From an uncultured Lachnospiraceae bacterium (GTDB lineage Bacteria; Bacillota; Clostridia; Lachnospirales; Lachnospiraceae): a stretch of DNA of 64,000 nt. Shown one piece after another: positions 43,963-53,475 of the stretch. Below the pieces are notes generated by a model. That model was not told the origin of the DNA. It searched no databases and worked only from the letters and a program-made list of their open reading frames with translations. The first letter of the stretch is position 1; each line of letters starts with the position of its first letter. The DNA is taken from contig CANOEC010000014.1 of assembly GCA_947564735.1 (NCBI GenBank), forward strand, positions 1 through 64,000, read 5' to 3'. The translations under genes and the position numbers were made by a program.

Positions 43963-45240
43963 TTATATTTTAAAGTTCGAGGCAATCTCCTGCAAAGAAC
44001 GGCTGCTCCTCTCCAGAATTGCCATCTTGCGCAGGATTTCTTCCGAGCCGACATTGGTATTCTGCATTGCCTCCGCCACATGACGGACTTCCTCCACGAT
44101 CACACCGTTCAACTCTGTCACGGTATGCAGTGAAGCCAGCATTTCCTCCACCGATGCGCCCATCTGCTCCGACGAAAAGCCCAAGTCAGTTGCAATGTTC
44201 GCAAAAAATACGGCATCCTTCTGATACTGTTCAGCGGTGTCCACCATCGCATGATAATCTTTCACGACATGATCCCGCATAAAGGTCAGAAGCTTCGTTG
44301 CGCTGTCTTTCAATTCCATAACGGAACCCACTACTTCATCGATTACTTTCTGAATCTTATCCACCGTACTCTGGGAATTTTCCGCAAGATTTCTGACTTC
44401 ATCCGCAACGACCGCAAAGCCTTTGCCTGCTTCTCCTGCCCTCGCCGCTTCAATTGCCGCATTCAATGCAATCAGATTCGTCTGGCTGGCAATACCGCCA
44501 ATCTCCTGCGACAAACTCTTGATAATTTCTATCTTCTCTACACCCTTTAAAGAGTGCTCCAGCTCATCTTCCGCACTGTGATAAATAACGCTTGCCTGTT
44601 TCTTGGACTCCACTGTGTTCTGATACAATTCTTCTGCACGGGTATGAATCTCCTTGGAAGCCCCAGTCGACTCAGACGACTTACTGGATACGTCATCCAC
44701 CTCTGCACCAATTTCGGTGCTCGCCTCACTGATGCTTTGTGTCACATCCGCCGCTTCTCTGACCTTGTCAATCAGCCCCTCCATTATCTGATCCATCGCG
44801 TCAATATTATTGTTCAGCTCCGCCATCTCGGCATAGGTTTCCGATACCGTTTCCGCTATATTTGATGCCTCTTCGTTTGTACCGTTGATTGTTTCTTTAA
44901 TCTGCTTCTTAATGCTTCTCGTTGCATGCGTAACTTCTTCAATTTCATCCTTGAATCCTGCCGCCACCTTGGACTTGCCGCCGGCTGCATCCTGCCCGCT
45001 GAAATTACCGGTTGCAAACTGCTTCAATTCCGCAAGCGGCACGAAAGCTTTTCTAAATATGGCTCCTACAACCAAATCAATCAACACTGTTCCAATCACA
45101 CTGACAAGCAGCGACATACCGACTGCGCTTCCCACACCTGCATTTCCGACAACAACAGCACTCACCACCGAACCTGCCAGCAAGGTGAAAAAAGCTGCCA
45201 TCGAAACGGTAATCATAAGTTTACCTCTAATTGTTTTCAT
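43963..45240 (-). CDS. Methyl-accepting chemotaxis protein without periplasmic sensor
   Basis: In this 425-residue protein two membrane helices lie close together ([16 protein letters not shown] and [22 protein letters not shown]), with no extracellular domain. A HAMP-like segment and a long coiled-coil signalling domain follow, with the hairpin tip [25 protein letters not shown], split here as [20 protein letters not shown] and [15 protein letters not shown]. It signals to CheA/CheW. GGGAGGTTACGG precedes the ATG at 45240. It must sense an internal, membrane or protein-borne signal. No other chemotaxis genes are nearby. Confidence 0.9.
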   Translation of the reverse strand: MKTIRGKLMITVSMAAFFTLLAGSVVSAVVVGNAGVGSAVGMSLLVSVIGTVLIDLVVGAIFRKAFVPLAELKQFATGNFSGQDAAGGKSKVAAGFKDEIEEVTHATRSIKKQIKETINGTNEEASNIAETVSETYAEMAELNNNIDAMDQIMEGLIDKVREAADVTQSISEASTEIGAEVDDVSSKSSESTGASKEIHTRAEELYQNTVESKKQASVIYHSAEDELEHSLKGVEKIEIIKSLSQEIGGIASQTNLIALNAAIEAARAGEAGKGFAVVADEVRNLAENSQSTVDKIQKVIDEVVGSVMELKDSATKLLTFMRDHVVKDYHAMVDTAEQYQKDAVFFANIATDLGFSSEQMGASVEEMLASLHTVTELNGVIVEEVRHVAEAMQNTNVGSEEILRKMAILERSSRSLQEIASNFKI

Positions 45241-45404
45241 CCGTAACCTCCCCAACCTCATAAATGTAGAGCAAGAATATTAGATATAGTATACCACAAA
45301 CTATTCGACCTCGTCCAGTAGCAGTGCAGACTATCTCAAATACGGGTAACGATTCAGCCTTTCTTGTCAGTCAGTGAAACCATTTCACAGCCTTCTTCGG
45401 ATAA

Positions 45405-46757
45405 CTACATCCTGTCAGACGTTTCCTTCTCTCTTCCCCGATAATACAGATAGAATCCGACGCATATTATCGCCGACAGCAGTGAACCGAGCGGCGCCGC
45501 CCAGCCCATCGGATAAAGTGAATCCGGAAAACATTTACTCGCAAGCCACGCTCCGGGAATACGGACAAGAAGGATTGCGGTAATATTATGTATAAATGAG
45601 ATCATCGACTTCTGATCCCCGCAAAAATATCCGCTGAAACAAAAGTGAACTGCTGCGAAGACACAGTCAAAGGCATAGGCTCGCATATACTCGCATCCTG
45701 CTGCCAGTACCGCCGCATCCCTCGTAAAGATACCGACAAGCGTATGCGGCAGAAACTGGTTATATAACGCGCACATCATCCCCCAGCCGACGGTAATGAC
45801 AAGACCATAATACAATGACCGTCTTGCCCGCTGCGCCTTGTTGGCGCCCATATTCTGCGCCGTAACGGTAGAAATCGCCGACAGAAATGCCGAAGGGACA
45901 AGAAACATAAACCCGATTAATTTCTCTACAATCCCTACCGCCGCCGAAGTGATCAGTCCGCGGCTGTTGGCAATTACGGTAATCACGATGAATGCAATCT
46001 GAATCAGACCGTCCTGCATGGCAATCGGTGCGCCCACCCTTAATATCTGTAAAATAACTTCCCGTTTTGCACGGATATCCCGTCTGGCAATGCGTATCCC
46101 CATATTTCGTCTGCACATCATAAACAGAGAAACGGCTACACTCACCGCCTGTCCACATACGGTTCCGAGCGCAGCTCCTGCCGCTCCCATACCGCACAGA
46201 CCAATAAACACAAAATCCAGCGCGATATTGACCACGCAGGCGATTCCCACAAAATACATGGGGCGTCTGGAATCTCCCGCGCCCCGAAAAATACTGCTTA
46301 TCACATTGTATGCCGTAATGAACGGAACTCCCGCAAAGCATATGATAAGATAAATTTTTGTCTCTGATACCGCTTCCACCGGAGTTAACATAACTTTAGC
46401 AATCGCTGACGTACTGACAAGCAGAGCTCCTGTCATTACCGCCGCAAAGATTGCAAAGAAGACAATGGATGTTCCCACCGTCTCCGATACCGCTTTGTCG
46501 TCACCGGCGCCCACACTCCGCCCGATGCGCACGGTAGTCCCCATGGCGAATCCTACAATAATTACAGTCAGCATATGCATAACCTGACTGCCGATGGATA
46601 CTGCCGTGGTTGTCTCCGAACCGTTGTACAAGCCTACCACAAATAAGTCCGCCATACCATAAAAGGTCTGCATAAAGCAGGATAACAGATATGGCATAGC
46701 AAACAACAGCAGGTTCTTTCCCACACTCCCTTGTGTCAAATCATTCTTTTCATTCAT
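45405..46757 (-). CDS. MATE-family efflux transporter
   Basis: The 450-residue protein has twelve membrane helices in two related halves. The first begins LLLFAMPYLLSCFMQTFYGMADLFVVGL and is followed by the family-typical AVSIGSQVM and FRGAGDSRRPMYFVGI. MATE proteins expel organic cations or drugs using Na+ or H+ gradients. Substrate unknown. The last residues (GREKETSDRM) are charged and cytoplasmic. No regulator is adjacent. Confidence 0.92.
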   Translation of the reverse strand: MNEKNDLTQGSVGKNLLLFAMPYLLSCFMQTFYGMADLFVVGLYNGSETTTAVSIGSQVMHMLTVIIVGFAMGTTVRIGRSVGAGDDKAVSETVGTSIVFFAIFAAVMTGALLVSTSAIAKVMLTPVEAVSETKIYLIICFAGVPFITAYNVISSIFRGAGDSRRPMYFVGIACVVNIALDFVFIGLCGMGAAGAALGTVCGQAVSVAVSLFMMCRRNMGIRIARRDIRAKREVILQILRVGAPIAMQDGLIQIAFIVITVIANSRGLITSAAVGIVEKLIGFMFLVPSAFLSAISTVTAQNMGANKAQRARRSLYYGLVITVGWGMMCALYNQFLPHTLVGIFTRDAAVLAAGCEYMRAYAFDCVFAAVHFCFSGYFCGDQKSMISFIHNITAILLVRIPGAWLASKCFPDSLYPMGWAAPLGSLLSAIICVGFYLYYRGREKETSDRM

Positions 46758-47066
46758 CTGTCTGTCATCCCTTTATTACCATATTCAAATCAATAACTAT
46801 CTTCTCTCAACAGGCTCTCCCGTTCTTCTTTTAACTGTCCTACTTGCCGAAATACCCTGCCACTTCCTTCAGATGCTCGATAATCGGAAGGTGCTGCAAT
46901 ATTATTACACCGAAATTATACATGATAAGATAACCTTCCGCAACACAAACCTCTCAATGCCCTAAGACTGCTCTAAAACACTCTAAAATACTCCGAACGG
47001 CTTCAAAATTAATATGCTTATTTTCACTCTTACATATGCACGCCGACTAAACAAGTAAAACGCCGT
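46758..47066. other. Intergenic region without a recognised gene
   Basis: These 309 bases separate the MATE and ZIP genes, which lie on the same strand. A 27-codon minus-strand frame at 46840-46923 (MYNFGVIILQHLPIIEHLKE...) has protein-like composition but no ribosome site and no recognised family. The repeated CTAAAACACTCTAAAATACTC stretch near 46970-46990 is simple sequence. Nothing else is evident. Confidence 0.4.
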
Positions 47067-47843
47067 CTACCCAAGCGCAACATCCAGTATCATCATGATT
47101 ACAAAGCCCAAGGCTACACCAATTGTCCCGATATTCGTGTGTTCACCTGTCTGTGACTCCGGAATCAGTTCCTCCACCACCACATAAATCATTGCCCCTG
47201 CCGCAAAGGCTAACAGGTATGGAAGCGCCGGCACAATCCGGCTGGCAAGCAGTATGGTGGCTGTTGCCGCAATCGGCTCCACAATCCCGGATAAAGAGCC
47301 GTATACAAAAGAACGAATCCTCGACATTCCCTCTGTGCGAAGCGGCATCGAAATAATCGCTCCCTCCGGGAAATTCTGGATTGCAATTCCCACTGCCAGC
47401 GCAAACGCACCCGCCATTGTAATTCCGGCATTTCCCAGTAACGCACCCGCAAAGGTAACGCCCACAGACATTCCTTCCGGAATATTATGCAGCGTCACCG
47501 CAAGGACAAGCATAGTTGTTTTTTTTAAATTCGCCTCAATCCCCTCCGGGTGTGTACTTTCCAGATGCAGATGCGGAATGATGCTGTCCAGCACAAGCAA
47601 AAACAGCATTCCGCCTAAAAATCCCACAGTGGCAGGCATCCACCCAGCCTTGCCCTGTTCCGCCGCCATATCGATTGCCGGAAGCAAAAGCGACCAGACG
47701 GAAGCTGCTATCATCACGCCGGACGCAAAGCCCAGAAGCATCTTCTCCAGTTTCCTATTCATTTCCCTCCTCAGGCAGAATACCATTGCGGATCCCAACG
47801 TTGTCCCTGCAAACGGAATTAATAACCCAAGCGCCAACTGCAT
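47067..47843 (-). CDS. ZIP-family divalent metal transporter
   Basis: The 258-residue protein has eight membrane helices. The metal-binding helices IV and V appear as LAVTLHNIPEGMSVGV and VGIAIQNFPEGAIISMPLR, and a histidine-containing loop is HLHLESTHPEG. Members import zinc, iron or manganese (ZupT-like). Length is normal. The gene is apparently monocistronic. Its metal specificity is not evident; no metal-responsive operator was recognised upstream. Confidence 0.92.
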   Translation of the reverse strand: MQLALGLLIPFAGTTLGSAMVFCLRREMNRKLEKMLLGFASGVMIAASVWSLLLPAIDMAAEQGKAGWMPATVGFLGGMLFLLVLDSIIPHLHLESTHPEGIEANLKKTTMLVLAVTLHNIPEGMSVGVTFAGALLGNAGITMAGAFALAVGIAIQNFPEGAIISMPLRTEGMSRIRSFVYGSLSGIVEPIAATATILLASRIVPALPYLLAFAAGAMIYVVVEELIPESQTGEHTNIGTIGVALGFVIMMILDVALG

Positions 47844-48057
47844 ATTATCACCCTATCCTTACTTAAGTCTCACGCAGATATTTTATCCTATGCGCAATCT
47901 CATGTCACGCTACATACCGGATAGTAATCTTGGTTCAAAACCAAAACAGAAATACTTCCAGATAAAGTATACCACACCAAATCCTGTTCCATACCAGACG
48001 ATGTGCAGATATGGCTTTCACAACGCCTGTGATAATTCTACGGTCCATGCCGGACGA

Positions 48058-48090
48058 ACAAAAACAGCAGAGGTATCACTCCTCCGCTGT
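48058..48090 (-). terminator. Terminator of the GH3 gene
   Basis: On the minus strand ACAGCGGAGG pairs with CCTCTGCTGT and is followed by TTTTTG, about 70 bases downstream of the GH3 stop. The rest of the gap 47844-48158 holds no gene. Confidence 0.7.
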
Positions 48091-48158
48091 CTTGTTTTTA
48101 TTGTCCTACGGTTTTCTCCCTGTTACAGAATAATGCCCTGCTGCTATGGGCAGACTTC

Positions 48159-50279
48159 CTACAGACAGATATCCATCTCCACCGGCTCCATTCCCGTCAA
48201 TTCTCTGCTTCTTGCATCCGGCTGCATTGTGCCGGCATACAGCTTGAAATGTTCTCCGTCCGCAATACGCTCACCGTTATCGTTCACAACCGTGAAAGCT
48301 CTGTCCGAAACCGTCAGTTCCACCTCAACGCTCTGCCCGGCTTTGACATGGATTCTCTGAAAAGCACATAATGCCGGATTCTTCACTGCATGGGCGGAGT
48401 CCGTATTCTTGACATAAATCTGTATCACGTCATCGGTATCGCAGGTACCGCTATTTGCCGCCACAACCCTGACCTTCACTTCAGGCAGTCCGAACGGCTC
48501 CTTCTTATCCGATACCTCTGCCACCACAGCCTCTGTGACTGCTACCCGTCCGTATGTCAGACCGAAACCGAAGGGATACTGCGCCTCCCCTTCCATATAA
48601 CGATAGGTTCTTCCTTTCATTGCATAATCCGTAAATTCCGGAAGCTGCTCAAGACCGTTGTAGAAAGTAACTGGAAGTTTTCCGGAAGGGGAAACCTCGC
48701 CGAACAGAACCTCTGCAATACTCTTTCCGCCTCTGGCGCCGGGATACCACAACTGCACGATGGCATTAAAATGCTCCGCCGCATAACTTAAATCAATGGC
48801 GCTTCCCGCCATCAGACAGCAGATTACCGGCTTACCGACTAAGGCAACAGCCTCCATCAAATCCCTCTGCACCTTTGGAAGCAGTAAATCCACTTTATCC
48901 CCGGAAGCATAACTGTTGCCGGTATCTCCTTCTTCGCCCTCCAGCGTCTCGTCCAGACCAAGGCACAGCACGACAATATCGCTGTTTTTTGCCACAATCC
49001 TTGCTTCCGCCAGTCTGTCGCCTTCAAATGCAAGATTTTCCGTCTTCTCTTCAAACAGCGCGCAGCCTTCCGAGAAGAGTACCCGCGCCCTTCCCTCTGC
49101 ATATCTCTGGATGCCCTCGGATACGGTTATGTACTCAGATGAAGTACCATGGTAATTCCCCATCAACGCCCTCCTGCTGTTGGCGTTAGGTCCAATCACA
49201 CCAATCGTCTTCACCCGACTGATATCAATCGGCAAAATACCGTCATTTTTTAACAGCACAAGACTTTCCTTCGTAATCTTATCTGCTAATGCCATATGCT
49301 CTTTACATTCCACCACGTCATAGGGGATCGAATCATACTGCGTCTTATCGAACAATCCCAGCATGTAACGGGTCGTATACAGACGAACCGCAGCCTCCGT
49401 GATTGCCTCTTCCGTCACCAGTCCCTGCTCGTATGCCGCCAAAAGATGCAGATAGGTATTGCCGCAGTTTAAATCACATCCGGCATTTAACGCCATCGCC
49501 GCCGATTCCGCCGGGGTTGACGTCACCATATGATGCGAATGAAAGTCCGCGATCGCCCAGCAGTCGGATACGTAGTGCCCCTCAAAGCCCCATCTGCCGC
49601 GCAAAATATCCTGCATCAAAGTCTTGCTTCCGCAGCACGGCTCGCCGTTCGTCCTGTTGTATGCACCCATAACCGCCTCCACATGCGCTTCCGTCACCAG
49701 CGCCTCAAATGCCGGAAGATACGTTTCTTCCATATCTTTCGCTGAAGCCTCCGCATTAAACTCATGGCGCACCGCCTCCGGTCCAGAATGCACCGCAAAG
49801 TGCTTGGCACATGCCGCCGCCTTCATGACTTCACCGTCTCCCTGCAGCCCCTTGACATACGCCACACCGAGTCTCGATGTCAGATAAGGATCTTCGCCGT
49901 AGGTTTCATGCCCGCGCCCCCACCTGGGATCACGGAAAATATTGACATTGGGCGACCAGAAGGTAAGTCCCTTGTAAATATCCCTGTCGTTCTCTGCCGA
50001 ATACGCATTGTACTTCGCCCTGCCTTCTGTGGAAATACAATCGGCAATCTGTTCTAACAATTCATCATCAAATGCCGCCGCCATACCGACCGCCTGCGGG
50101 AATACGGTCGCAATGCCTGCTCTTGCCACTCCGTGCAGACTCTCTCCCCACCAGTTATATGCCGGGATTCCAAGCCGCTCTATCGCCGGCGCATCATATT
50201 TGAGCTGTCCGGCACGCTCCTCCACTGTCATCTGGCTCACAAGCTCTTTTGCCCTGCGCCTTGCCTCTTCTCTCTTCAT
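48159..50279 (-). CDS. GH3 beta-xylosidase/beta-glucosidase
   Basis: This 706-residue two-domain GH3 enzyme has nucleophile Asp239 in HYVSDCWAIADF. The family-typical FPQAVGMAAAFDDEL, GRGHETYGEDPYLTS and HFAVHSGPEAVRHEFNA resemble the plant-type xylan beta-1,4-xylosidase group. The second domain (from about residue 350) begins ESLVLLKNDGILPI, and a fibronectin-III-like domain ends the protein. No signal peptide is present, so it acts on imported oligosaccharides. It is divergent from an AraC regulator and close to a sugar importer, consistent with xylo-oligosaccharide use. Confidence 0.92.
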   Translation of the reverse strand: MKREEARRRAKELVSQMTVEERAGQLKYDAPAIERLGIPAYNWWGESLHGVARAGIATVFPQAVGMAAAFDDELLEQIADCISTEGRAKYNAYSAENDRDIYKGLTFWSPNVNIFRDPRWGRGHETYGEDPYLTSRLGVAYVKGLQGDGEVMKAAACAKHFAVHSGPEAVRHEFNAEASAKDMEETYLPAFEALVTEAHVEAVMGAYNRTNGEPCCGSKTLMQDILRGRWGFEGHYVSDCWAIADFHSHHMVTSTPAESAAMALNAGCDLNCGNTYLHLLAAYEQGLVTEEAITEAAVRLYTTRYMLGLFDKTQYDSIPYDVVECKEHMALADKITKESLVLLKNDGILPIDISRVKTIGVIGPNANSRRALMGNYHGTSSEYITVSEGIQRYAEGRARVLFSEGCALFEEKTENLAFEGDRLAEARIVAKNSDIVVLCLGLDETLEGEEGDTGNSYASGDKVDLLLPKVQRDLMEAVALVGKPVICCLMAGSAIDLSYAAEHFNAIVQLWYPGARGGKSIAEVLFGEVSPSGKLPVTFYNGLEQLPEFTDYAMKGRTYRYMEGEAQYPFGFGLTYGRVAVTEAVVAEVSDKKEPFGLPEVKVRVVAANSGTCDTDDVIQIYVKNTDSAHAVKNPALCAFQRIHVKAGQSVEVELTVSDRAFTVVNDNGERIADGEHFKLYAGTMQPDARSRELTGMEPVEMDICL

Positions 50280-50494
50280 ACAGTCATTTTATCCTTTCTT
50301 AACCTTTTTCTGTGTCCGGAAAATACTGCCTCCGCTGCGGTGGACATTTTCCTTTTATCATAACATCTTAGCATATCTTCCGCTTCTTGTAAGCATCTTC
50401 TTTTCATTTTCTTCTTTTGGACTGCCTTTTATCTAATCTCTGTTTTTACATCTAAACCGTAAAAATTATACAATATGGAAATCATGCTAGAAGA

Positions 50495-50523
50495 TTGCAC
50501 CTTTTTTCTCTATGAGCTATAAT
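50495..50523 (+). promoter_or_regulatory. Promoter of the AraC-family regulator
   Basis: TTGCAC (50495-50500) and TATAAT (50518-50523) are 17 bases apart in the 315-base divergent region between the GH3 and araC genes (50280-50594). The remainder is A/T-rich, without another gene. Confidence 0.7.
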
Positions 50524-50594
50524 ATTGTTGGTATATTTCAGAAACATTTTGTCATCATATAACAAATTACGCACATATAACAGGAGTACACAAT

Positions 50595-51527
50595 ATGGAA
50601 GCAGATAAGATTTTCACCCCGCCTCACTATGAACAGCCCGTCCCAAGCTTTTTAGAACGGTCTTTAAACGGCACGCAGGAATATGTAAATTATATTCCCG
50701 AATCGCATCTTCGCATCTGGTATAACAACCAGATTGAAGGCTATGCAAATCACTATCACAATGCCTTGGAAATCATTGTCTGCACTGAGAATCAATATAT
50801 CATCATCACGAACAACCAGACCTACACATTGAATGCGGGGGATATTTTGATCATTCCGCCCTATATGTTGCACGAACTCCACAGCCGTCCCACCGGCGCA
50901 CGTTTTATTTATCTCATAGATATTGATATGCTTCGCTGTTTTTCTGATTTTAAAACAATCGACCCCATCCTGATGGATCCTTATCTTTGCACGGCATCTT
51001 CGCATCTCAAAATCTATCAGCATATTCATGATTCGCTGATGCAGATGGCTGAAACCTATTTTTCCCATAAAATTTTCTGGGAAACCGCCATCTATTCCAC
51101 TTTACTGGACATTTTCATGACCATCGGGGTCGATTATTATACAAAAAGTGCAAATGAAGACGACAATCCGGCAGACGACAAACCGACAGAAAACTATGTT
51201 CTGTTCACCAACCTGCTCCATTTCATTGACGCCCACTATACAGATGACCTGTCGCTGGAGCAGGTTGCCGATTATATCGGTTTTTCCAAATATCATTTTA
51301 CCCGTCTGTTTAAGCAGCACACCAACACGACTTTTCATAATTACTTATGTCACAAACGCATTCAGGCGGCGCAGTCCATGCTTACAGCGGATATGGACCT
51401 GCCGGTCACGGATATCGCCTTCCGCATCGGCTTCAACAATCTGACAACATTCAGCCGGTGCTTTAATAAATACACCGGCTGTTCCCCCACAGAATATCGT
51501 AATAAGCTGCGGCAGGAGGAGTTGTAA
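50595..51527 (+). CDS. AraC-family transcriptional regulator
   Basis: The 310-residue protein has an N-terminal cupin sensor domain (ANHYHNALEIIVCTENQYII, LNAGDILIIPPYMLHEL) and two C-terminal AraC helix-turn-helix motifs (LSLEQVADYIGFSKYHFTRLF and VTDIAFRIGFNNLTTFSRCF, each shortened here). It probably activates the neighbouring GH3 gene and xyloside importer when sugar is bound. AGGAGTA precedes the start. Its 3' end lies directly against the converging permease gene. Confidence 0.9.
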   Translation: MEADKIFTPPHYEQPVPSFLERSLNGTQEYVNYIPESHLRIWYNNQIEGYANHYHNALEIIVCTENQYIIITNNQTYTLNAGDILIIPPYMLHELHSRPTGARFIYLIDIDMLRCFSDFKTIDPILMDPYLCTASSHLKIYQHIHDSLMQMAETYFSHKIFWETAIYSTLLDIFMTIGVDYYTKSANEDDNPADDKPTENYVLFTNLLHFIDAHYTDDLSLEQVADYIGFSKYHFTRLFKQHTNTTFHNYLCHKRIQAAQSMLTADMDLPVTDIAFRIGFNNLTTFSRCFNKYTGCSPTEYRNKLRQEEL

Positions 51528-51528
51528 C

Positions 51529-52371
51529 CTATCCTTTGACACCGCCGAGCGCTACGCCTGCTATGATGTACTTGGACAAAAGGAAATATACAATAAAGAG
51601 CGGTAATACCGTCAATGTCAGTCCCATGTAAATTGAGCCATACTCGGTCTTATAGATATCGCCCTTTAGCAGACTTACCATAATCGGCATCGTATATTTC
51701 TTCTGGTCTGTCAAAAGTACTAACGGCGTGAACAAATTGTTCCAGCTTGCCACAAAACTGAAGATTGCCTGTGTTGCAATCGCCGGTTTCATAATCGGGA
51801 GCACAATTCTGTTAAAAATCATAAACTCTTTGGCACCGTCAATTCTTGCCGACTGTACAATTTCCATAGAAAGTGTCGGCTGTAAATACTGTCTCATGAA
51901 GAACACCATCGTTGGTGATGCGATTGCCGGCAGAATCAGCATTGACAAACGATTCGTCATATGTATCTTATATACCATCTGATAGAAACCAATCATTGTT
52001 ACCTGCGCCGGAATCATCATGACTACCATAATAAAACTGAAAAACACATTTCGCAGCCGCCAGTTATACGCAACCTGCGCATATGCCGTCAACGAAGAAA
52101 AATACAACGCCAATCCGGTCGCACCCACAGAAATAATAATGGAATTCATAAAACCAACTGCCGGATTAAAGCTCTTGCCAAGCAGTATCTTGATATTGTT
52201 CATCATATAGCTTGAGGGAATCAATGAGATTGCGTGCTGCTGTATCTCGGTCGTCGATCTTGTGGCGTTCACAATCATAATCCAGAAAGGCAGGATGCTC
52301 AAAGCCGCCAAGAAAATACATACTACATAAATAACAACTTTCATGATTCTGTTCTCTTTATTCTTTAACAT
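51529..52371 (-). CDS. Carbohydrate ABC permease (MalG type), xyloside locus
   Basis: The 280-residue CUT1 permease has six helices, the EAA loop EIVQSARIDGAKEFMIFNRI and C-terminus IAGVALGGVKG. Its ATG overlaps the upstream stop (TAATG). It works with the MalF-type permease upstream and the binding protein encoded before that. The genes surrounding it (GH3, AraC) suggest xylo-oligosaccharides as cargo. Confidence 0.9.
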   Translation of the reverse strand: MLKNKENRIMKVVIYVVCIFLAALSILPFWIMIVNATRSTTEIQQHAISLIPSSYMMNNIKILLGKSFNPAVGFMNSIIISVGATGLALYFSSLTAYAQVAYNWRLRNVFFSFIMVVMMIPAQVTMIGFYQMVYKIHMTNRLSMLILPAIASPTMVFFMRQYLQPTLSMEIVQSARIDGAKEFMIFNRIVLPIMKPAIATQAIFSFVASWNNLFTPLVLLTDQKKYTMPIMVSLLKGDIYKTEYGSIYMGLTLTVLPLFIVYFLLSKYIIAGVALGGVKG

Positions 52372-53369
52372 TATGCATTCTCCTTTCCGGCTTTCTGGCG
52401 CATTCTATACTCCTTCTGCTGCCGCTTAATCTGTTTCTTAAGCTCTGCCTCATCCTTATCCCTCATGACGAAGAACATTATTGCGGAAAGAATGGCGATA
52501 ATCACAAACATTACCATACTGGCCGCTGCTGCCCTGTTATACATGTAGCTTCCGCTGAATGCCTGCTTGTAAATAAACAAACTGGTCGTCAGCGTAGCGT
52601 CGTCCGGTTTGCCGTCCTGGAACAGTCTTGGAATATCAAACATATTCAAGCCGCCAATCAAACTCGTAACAAGCGTAAACAGCATAATCGTCTTCACGTT
52701 AGGAAGCGTAATGTAGAAAAATGTCTGCACCCGGTTTGCACCGTCCACTTCCGCCGATTCAAAAATCTCCGTGCTGATGCCCAGAATACCGGAAATCAAT
52801 GTAATCATGGTAGAACCATACCACATCCATGTCTGGATAAAAATGACTACGCCTCTTGCCACTGCTTTGCTTCTCAATAATTCTATAGGTTTATCCGTAA
52901 ACCCGAATCTGACCAAAAGGTCGTTGACAGGTCCCATCGGATAACCGAAAAATCCGCTGAACAAAATCGCAATTGTTGCTGCCGTAATGATGTTCGGCAT
53001 GTAAAGTAATACCTTGAATACACCTTGTCCTTTGACCTTGCTTCTCCTGTCCGTAAACCATGCCGCCAGCAAAAGCGCAAGGAGCATCTGCGGAATAAAA
53101 TTCGCAACCCATATTCCAACCGTATTTTTAAACGCCTGCTGGAACGACGGGCTTGACAATACAGTCTTAAAATTTCTGAACAAGTCGTCTGTAAGGAAAT
53201 GAATATCCGTCATCCCCAGACCCTTTAAATCAGTAAAGCCGATGACTGCCGTATATACAGTCGGATAAAGTGAAAACAGTAAAAATGCAACTACAAACGG
53301 AATGCTGAAAATATAACCGTATTTTGCATATCTGTCATACCCCGGTTTTTTACTTTTCATATAATCCAC
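52371..53369 (-). CDS. Sugar ABC permease (MalF type), xyloside locus
   Basis: The 332-residue permease has six helices, the EAA loop IFESAEVDGANRVQTFFYIT and a long basic C-terminal tail (KKQIKRQQKEYRMRQKAGKE). It follows the binding-protein gene after a gap that carries a strong hairpin. No ATPase gene accompanies the operon. Confidence 0.9.
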   Translation of the reverse strand: MDYMKSKKPGYDRYAKYGYIFSIPFVVAFLLFSLYPTVYTAVIGFTDLKGLGMTDIHFLTDDLFRNFKTVLSSPSFQQAFKNTVGIWVANFIPQMLLALLLAAWFTDRRSKVKGQGVFKVLLYMPNIITAATIAILFSGFFGYPMGPVNDLLVRFGFTDKPIELLRSKAVARGVVIFIQTWMWYGSTMITLISGILGISTEIFESAEVDGANRVQTFFYITLPNVKTIMLFTLVTSLIGGLNMFDIPRLFQDGKPDDATLTTSLFIYKQAFSGSYMYNRAAAASMVMFVIIAILSAIMFFVMRDKDEAELKKQIKRQQKEYRMRQKAGKENA

Positions 53370-53401
53370 CTTCCCAAGAAAATTATCCCGTATAGGAGAA
53401 T

Positions 53402-53428
53402 AGGGCGGACGTTTAAGCGTTCCGCCCT
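53402..53428 (-). other. RNA hairpin between binding-protein and permease genes (xyloside locus)
   Basis: AGGGCGGA (53402-53409) pairs with TCCGCCCT (53421-53428), extended by a few inner pairs, in the gap between the binding-protein stop and the permease start. No T run follows on the minus strand. Same position and kind as the hairpin at 34148-34173. Confidence 0.65.
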
Positions 53429-53475
53429 GATTCCCTATGCAATATCACTTATGTTATTTTAAGAGAGTAAATTAA

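Noticed and set aside
46840-46923. A 27-codon frame (MYNFGVIILQHLPIIEHLKE...) between the MATE and ZIP genes
   Set aside because: It has no ribosome site and is too short to judge; noted only in the intergenic entry.
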